Shown here one piece after another: positions 61,285 through 64,000 of a DNA stretch of 64,000 bases (the stretch's first letter is position 1; each line of letters begins with the position of its first letter). Position numbers and translations under genes: made by a program. Source of the DNA: Pseudarthrobacter sp. IC2-21 (lineage in GTDB: Bacteria; Actinomycetota; Actinomycetes; Actinomycetales; Micrococcaceae); assembly GCF_034048115.1 (NCBI RefSeq), contig NZ_CP139145.1, positions 2,790,001 to 2,854,000 of the forward strand, written 5' to 3'. The notes under the pieces were generated by a model. The model had not been told where the DNA came from. It did no database searches and was given only the letters and a program-made list of their open reading frames with translations.

Positions 61285-62313
61285 ATGACTGAGACCGCTA
61301 CTTCCGCCGTGCCCGAAGACCAGAATGCAAGCTCCGAAGACCGCTCCGCTTACGGCTTCGGCCTGGCGACCATCGCCACAGCCGGCGGACAGGCCACTGT
61401 CCTGGATGTCTGGTTCCCTGCACCGGCCCTGGGCATTGCGGCCGACAGCCTGCGTGCCGTGGAGAACGCGGACGCAACCCTCCTCCAGCTCGCCGAAGAG
61501 GGAACCGACGCGGACCGCGGGACCGACCAGAAGGTGGTCTTCGCCCAGATCAACCTTGATGAAGCACCGGCGGACACCGTGGACGCCTACCTCCGCCTGC
61601 ACCTGCTCTCGCACCGGCTGGTGCAGCCCAACACCATCAACCTGGACGGCATTTTCGGCAAGCTCCCCAACGTTGTCTGGACCAACTTCGGCCCCGCCGC
61701 CGTGGAGGGCTTTGAACTGACCCGCGCCAGGCTGCGCCGCCGCGGGGCCGTGACGGTCTACGGGATCGACAAGTTCCCGCGCATGGTGGACTACGTTGTA
61801 CCCTCCGGTGTCCGGATCGCCGACGCCGACCGTGTCCGCCTGGGTGCCCACCTCGCGGAGGGCACCACCGTAATGCACGAAGGCTTCGTAAACTTCAACG
61901 CCGGCACCCTGGGCGCCTCCATGGTTGAAGGCCGCATCTCCGCCGGTGTGGTCACCGGCGACGGCAGTGACGTGGGCGGCGGCGCCTCCATCATGGGGAC
62001 CCTCTCCGGCGGTGGCAAGGAGCGGATCGCCGTCGGTGAGCGTGTCCTGCTGGGCGCCAATTCCGGCGTCGGCATCAGCATTGGCGATGACTCCGTGGTG
62101 GAAGCCGGCCTCTACGTGACCGCCGGCACCCGCGTTCGTGTTCCGGGGCCCAAGGACGAGGTGGGCGAGGACACCACCAAGATCGTCAAGGCAGCAGAGC
62201 TCTCCGGCGTCCCCAACCTGCTCTTCCGCCGCAACTCCACCACGGGCGCCGTCGAAGCCCTGCCGCGCAAGGGGCAGACGGTGGAACTGAACGACGCCCT
62301 CCACGCCAACTGA
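61285..62313 (+). CDS. dapD: 2,3,4,5-tetrahydropyridine-2,6-dicarboxylate N-succinyltransferase
   Basis: 342 residues, actinobacterial DapD type. The N-terminal half is alpha/beta ([40 protein letters not shown]), and the C-terminal half is a left-handed beta helix ([24 protein letters not shown]-like turns, [20 protein letters not shown]). It succinylates tetrahydrodipicolinate in the diaminopimelate pathway. ATG 61285 is six bases after TAGACT with no useful ribosome site apart from a G run touching the start. Confidence 0.95.
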   Translation: MTETATSAVPEDQNASSEDRSAYGFGLATIATAGGQATVLDVWFPAPALGIAADSLRAVENADATLLQLAEEGTDADRGTDQKVVFAQINLDEAPADTVDAYLRLHLLSHRLVQPNTINLDGIFGKLPNVVWTNFGPAAVEGFELTRARLRRRGAVTVYGIDKFPRMVDYVVPSGVRIADADRVRLGAHLAEGTTVMHEGFVNFNAGTLGASMVEGRISAGVVTGDGSDVGGGASIMGTLSGGGKERIAVGERVLLGANSGVGISIGDDSVVEAGLYVTAGTRVRVPGPKDEVGEDTTKIVKAAELSGVPNLLFRRNSTTGAVEALPRKGQTVELNDALHAN

Positions 62314-62317
62314 CACG

Positions 62318-63169
62318 GTGCTAACCAGGGGCCGTGGCTTGCGGCGCGCCACGGTACTCCTGCTCGCCCTGGCACTCCTGGCAGGGGGCATCTATACGGT
62401 GGTGGCCGTCGTGCAGCGTTCCGAGACATTGGTTGCGGAACGCTGCACGGCCGACGTCGGAACGCAGCACGCCGAGCTCGCCACCGACCAGACGGTCAAC
62501 GCAGCGCTGATTACCGCCGTCGCCGTGCAGCGCGGCCTTCCGCCGCGGGCAGCCAGCATCGCCTTGGCTACCGCGATGCAGGAATCCAAGTTGCGCAACA
62601 TCGATCACGGCGACCTCGCCGGGCCCGACTCCCGGGGGCTGTTCCAGCAGCGCCCGTCCCAGGGGTGGGGAACCGAAGAGCAGATCATGGATCCGTACTA
62701 TGCGGTCAACGCCTTCTACGACGCGCTGGTGAAAATTCCCGGCTACGAGTCCCTGGACATTACCGACGCCGCGCAACGCGTGCAGCGCTCGGCCTTTCCC
62801 CACGCCTACGCCCAGCACGAGGAGATGGGCCGGTCCTTTGCGTCTGCGCTATCCGGCCAGACGCCGGCGGCACTTCAGTGCACGCTGCGCGCCCCGCAGG
62901 AGCCAGGTCAGCCCGAAACGGTGGACGCGGAACTCGCTCGGGCCTACGGTGCCCTGGAAACCGCCGTCGAGGGCAAGTCGCTGGTTGTGGACGCGGCCAG
63001 CAGTGAGGCCTGGTCCGTGGCGCAGTGGGCCGTGGCAAACGCCAAGGACCTGGCCGTGACACGCGTCGATGTTGCCGGCCATAGCTGGGTCCGGAAGGAC
63101 CAGGCTGGCTGGCAGGTGGCTGACGTCCCGGCCGGCCAGGTCCGGATCACCGTAGCGCCCACGAAGTAG
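62318..63169 (+). CDS. exported lysozyme-like protein of unknown function
   Basis: 283 residues. One N-terminal membrane segment (residues 10-30, VLLLALALLAGGIYTVVAVV) acts as signal or anchor. Residues 60-160 resemble lysozyme/transglycosylase-like actinobacterial domains: AASIALATAMQESKLRNIDH with a candidate catalytic Glu, then SRGLFQQRPSQGWG and DPYYAVNAFYDALVKI. The rest has no recognisable domain. The GTG starts four bases after the dapD stop, so it is probably co-transcribed, linking a wall-active protein to precursor synthesis. Enzymatic activity is not assured. Confidence 0.75.
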   Translation: MLTRGRGLRRATVLLLALALLAGGIYTVVAVVQRSETLVAERCTADVGTQHAELATDQTVNAALITAVAVQRGLPPRAASIALATAMQESKLRNIDHGDLAGPDSRGLFQQRPSQGWGTEEQIMDPYYAVNAFYDALVKIPGYESLDITDAAQRVQRSAFPHAYAQHEEMGRSFASALSGQTPAALQCTLRAPQEPGQPETVDAELARAYGALETAVEGKSLVVDAASSEAWSVAQWAVANAKDLAVTRVDVAGHSWVRKDQAGWQVADVPAGQVRITVAPTK

Positions 63170-63177
63170 GAGAGCGC

Positions 63178-64000
63178 TCAGTTGCTGCCGGAACGGCCAT
63201 GTGCCAAGCCGGTTGGGAAGCCGACCAGCACCGGTTCCGGAGCGGAGCAGCAACCGGCGTCCTGTGTGGCCGCCGGGGTTGCCGGAGTGTCGCAACTGGT
63301 GCCGCCGTCAGTGGAGCACACCCCGGTCTCCGGCAGTTCGAGGTGGACGGTGTCCGCTGCGGCCTGGTCACCGGCGAGGGCCGCCACGACCGACCGGACC
63401 TGTTCGTAGCCGGTGGCCAGCAGGAAGGTCGGCGCGCGGCCGTAGGACTTCATTCCCACGATATAGAAGTCTTTGTCCAAATGGGCCAGCAGCTTCGCGC
63501 CGTGCGGGGCGACGGTTCCGCAGGAGTGGAATTCAGGGTCGATCAGCGGGCCCAGCCCGGTGGGTGCCTCGACGGCGGGGTCCAGGCTCAGGCGCAGTTC
63601 GCGCAGGATGTCCAGGTCCGGGCGGAAGCCGGTGCAGGGGATGATGACATCAACGTCCAGGCGACGTCCGTCCACGGATTCGACACTTACGCCTGACTCC
63701 AGGGATTTGAGCGCCGAGATGCCGAATCCGGTGTGCAGTTCGATGGTCCCGGCCTCGACAAGGCGGCGGAGCCGGGAGCCGAGCTGGCCGCGGGCAGGCA
63801 GTCCGTCGGCGTCTCCGCCGCCGTACACCTTCTCGGCTGAGGGCCCGCGCACGGCCCACACGATCGCCGTGTCAGGTTCTTCCTGGGCCAGGCCGGCCAG
63901 GTTGATCAGCGTGTTGGCGGCCGAGTGCCCCGCCCCGACAACCAGGACCCGGCGCCCCGCGAATGTGCCGCGGTCCCGGCCTGTGACGTCCGGCAGGGGC
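63178..64000 (-). CDS. NAD(P)/FAD-dependent flavoprotein with Cys-rich tail (5' end beyond the window)
   Basis: 274 residues are visible; the N-terminus lies beyond base 64000. It opens with the NAD(P)-binding motif GRRVLVVGAGHSAANTLINL. The motifs DVDVIIPCTGFRPDLDIL and FYIVGMKSYGRAPTFLLATG follow, as in flavoprotein monooxygenase/thioredoxin-reductase-like enzymes. The last 50 residues hold a Cys-rich tail (GVCSTDGGTSCDT, then DAGCCSAPE). Such Cys-tailed flavoproteins occur next to arsenic-resistance genes in some actinobacteria, so a metalloid role is possible, but the neighbouring genes that would show it are outside the window. Convergent with the lysozyme-like gene eight bases away. Confidence 0.75.
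   Translation of the reverse strand, partial: PLPDVTGRDRGTFAGRRVLVVGAGHSAANTLINLAGLAQEEPDTAIVWAVRGPSAEKVYGGGDADGLPARGQLGSRLRRLVEAGTIELHTGFGISALKSLESGVSVESVDGRRLDVDVIIPCTGFRPDLDILRELRLSLDPAVEAPTGLGPLIDPEFHSCGTVAPHGAKLLAHLDKDFYIVGMKSYGRAPTFLLATGYEQVRSVVAALAGDQAAADTVHLELPETGVCSTDGGTSCDTPATPAATQDAGCCSAPEPVLVGFPTGLAHGRSGSN

Overview
The window is a GC-rich, gene-dense chromosomal segment from an actinobacterium. It most likely belongs to the Micrococcaceae (Arthrobacter/Pseudarthrobacter type). The reasons are: many GTG and TTG starts; 4-base stop/start overlaps; a coproporphyrin-dependent haem pathway with HemQ; the actinobacterial AdnAB recombination nuclease; DUF3107 and DUF3117 proteins; and actinobacterial-type DapD. 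It is almost entirely core housekeeping chromosome. I see no prophage, insertion sequence, CRISPR array, rRNA or tRNA.

Layout. 1-13.6 kb: a DNA-repair block read leftward (alkyltransferase-like protein, adnA, adnB, then nudC, uvrD2 and a YgjP-type metallopeptidase), with a phosphotransferase-like gene and a DEDDh exonuclease on the plus strand. 13.9-16.4 kb: a polar amino-acid ABC importer. 16.5-29.1 kb: a haem cluster holding all nine steps from glutamyl-tRNA to haem (hemA, L, B, C, D, E, Y, H, Q), plus a flavin-dependent oxidoreductase and a proline-rich surface protein. 29.2-35.8 kb: a MoeZ/ThiF-like activating enzyme, a TetR regulator, DUF3107, a pterin dehydratase-VOC fusion, and the thiazole branch of thiamine synthesis (thiO-thiS-thiG behind a TPP riboswitch, thiE divergent). 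35.9-42.9 kb: an RNB ribonuclease, a DEAD-box helicase with a long leader, an orphan DNA methyltransferase, a PHP phosphoesterase and an Xaa-Pro aminopeptidase. 43.0-46.4 kb: a sugar ABC importer lacking its ATPase, preceded by a LacI-type operator. 46.6-55.8 kb: a stress/envelope block (membrane stress protein, PRC/MgtE-N/CBS protein, DUF1003, Mrp, TatB, anti-sigma, ECF sigma, O-methyltransferase, DUF3117, PIG-V-like transferase, DivIVA-domain protein). 55.8-64 kb: a LOG-family enzyme, gluABCD-type glutamate uptake, dapE/dapD for diaminopimelate, a lysozyme-like exported protein, and the 3' part of a Cys-tailed flavoprotein.

Two long stretches (about 0.6-39 kb and 47-62 kb) keep gene neighbourhoods that I recall from Mycobacterium tuberculosis (uvrD2-nudC-adnB-adnA...moeZ-TetR-DUF3107...rhlE; and dapD-dapE-LOG-DivIVA-DUF3117-OMT-sigE-rseA-tatB-mrp-DUF1003-CBS). 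Transporters, thiamine genes and haem genes are interleaved.

The most striking property is regulatory rather than a new gene system. At least fourteen genes have a -10-like hexamer (mostly TANNNT) exactly 6-7 bases before the start codon and no Shine-Dalgarno sequence, which predicts leaderless mRNAs. Several of these are divergent pairs packed into 50-120 bp. Other points of note are a nested palindrome between hemA and the MoeZ gene, a TPP riboswitch whose promoter reaches into the divergent thiE gene, and a kinase-fold protein with an altered metal-binding motif. I did not find a convincing previously undescribed multi-gene system here.
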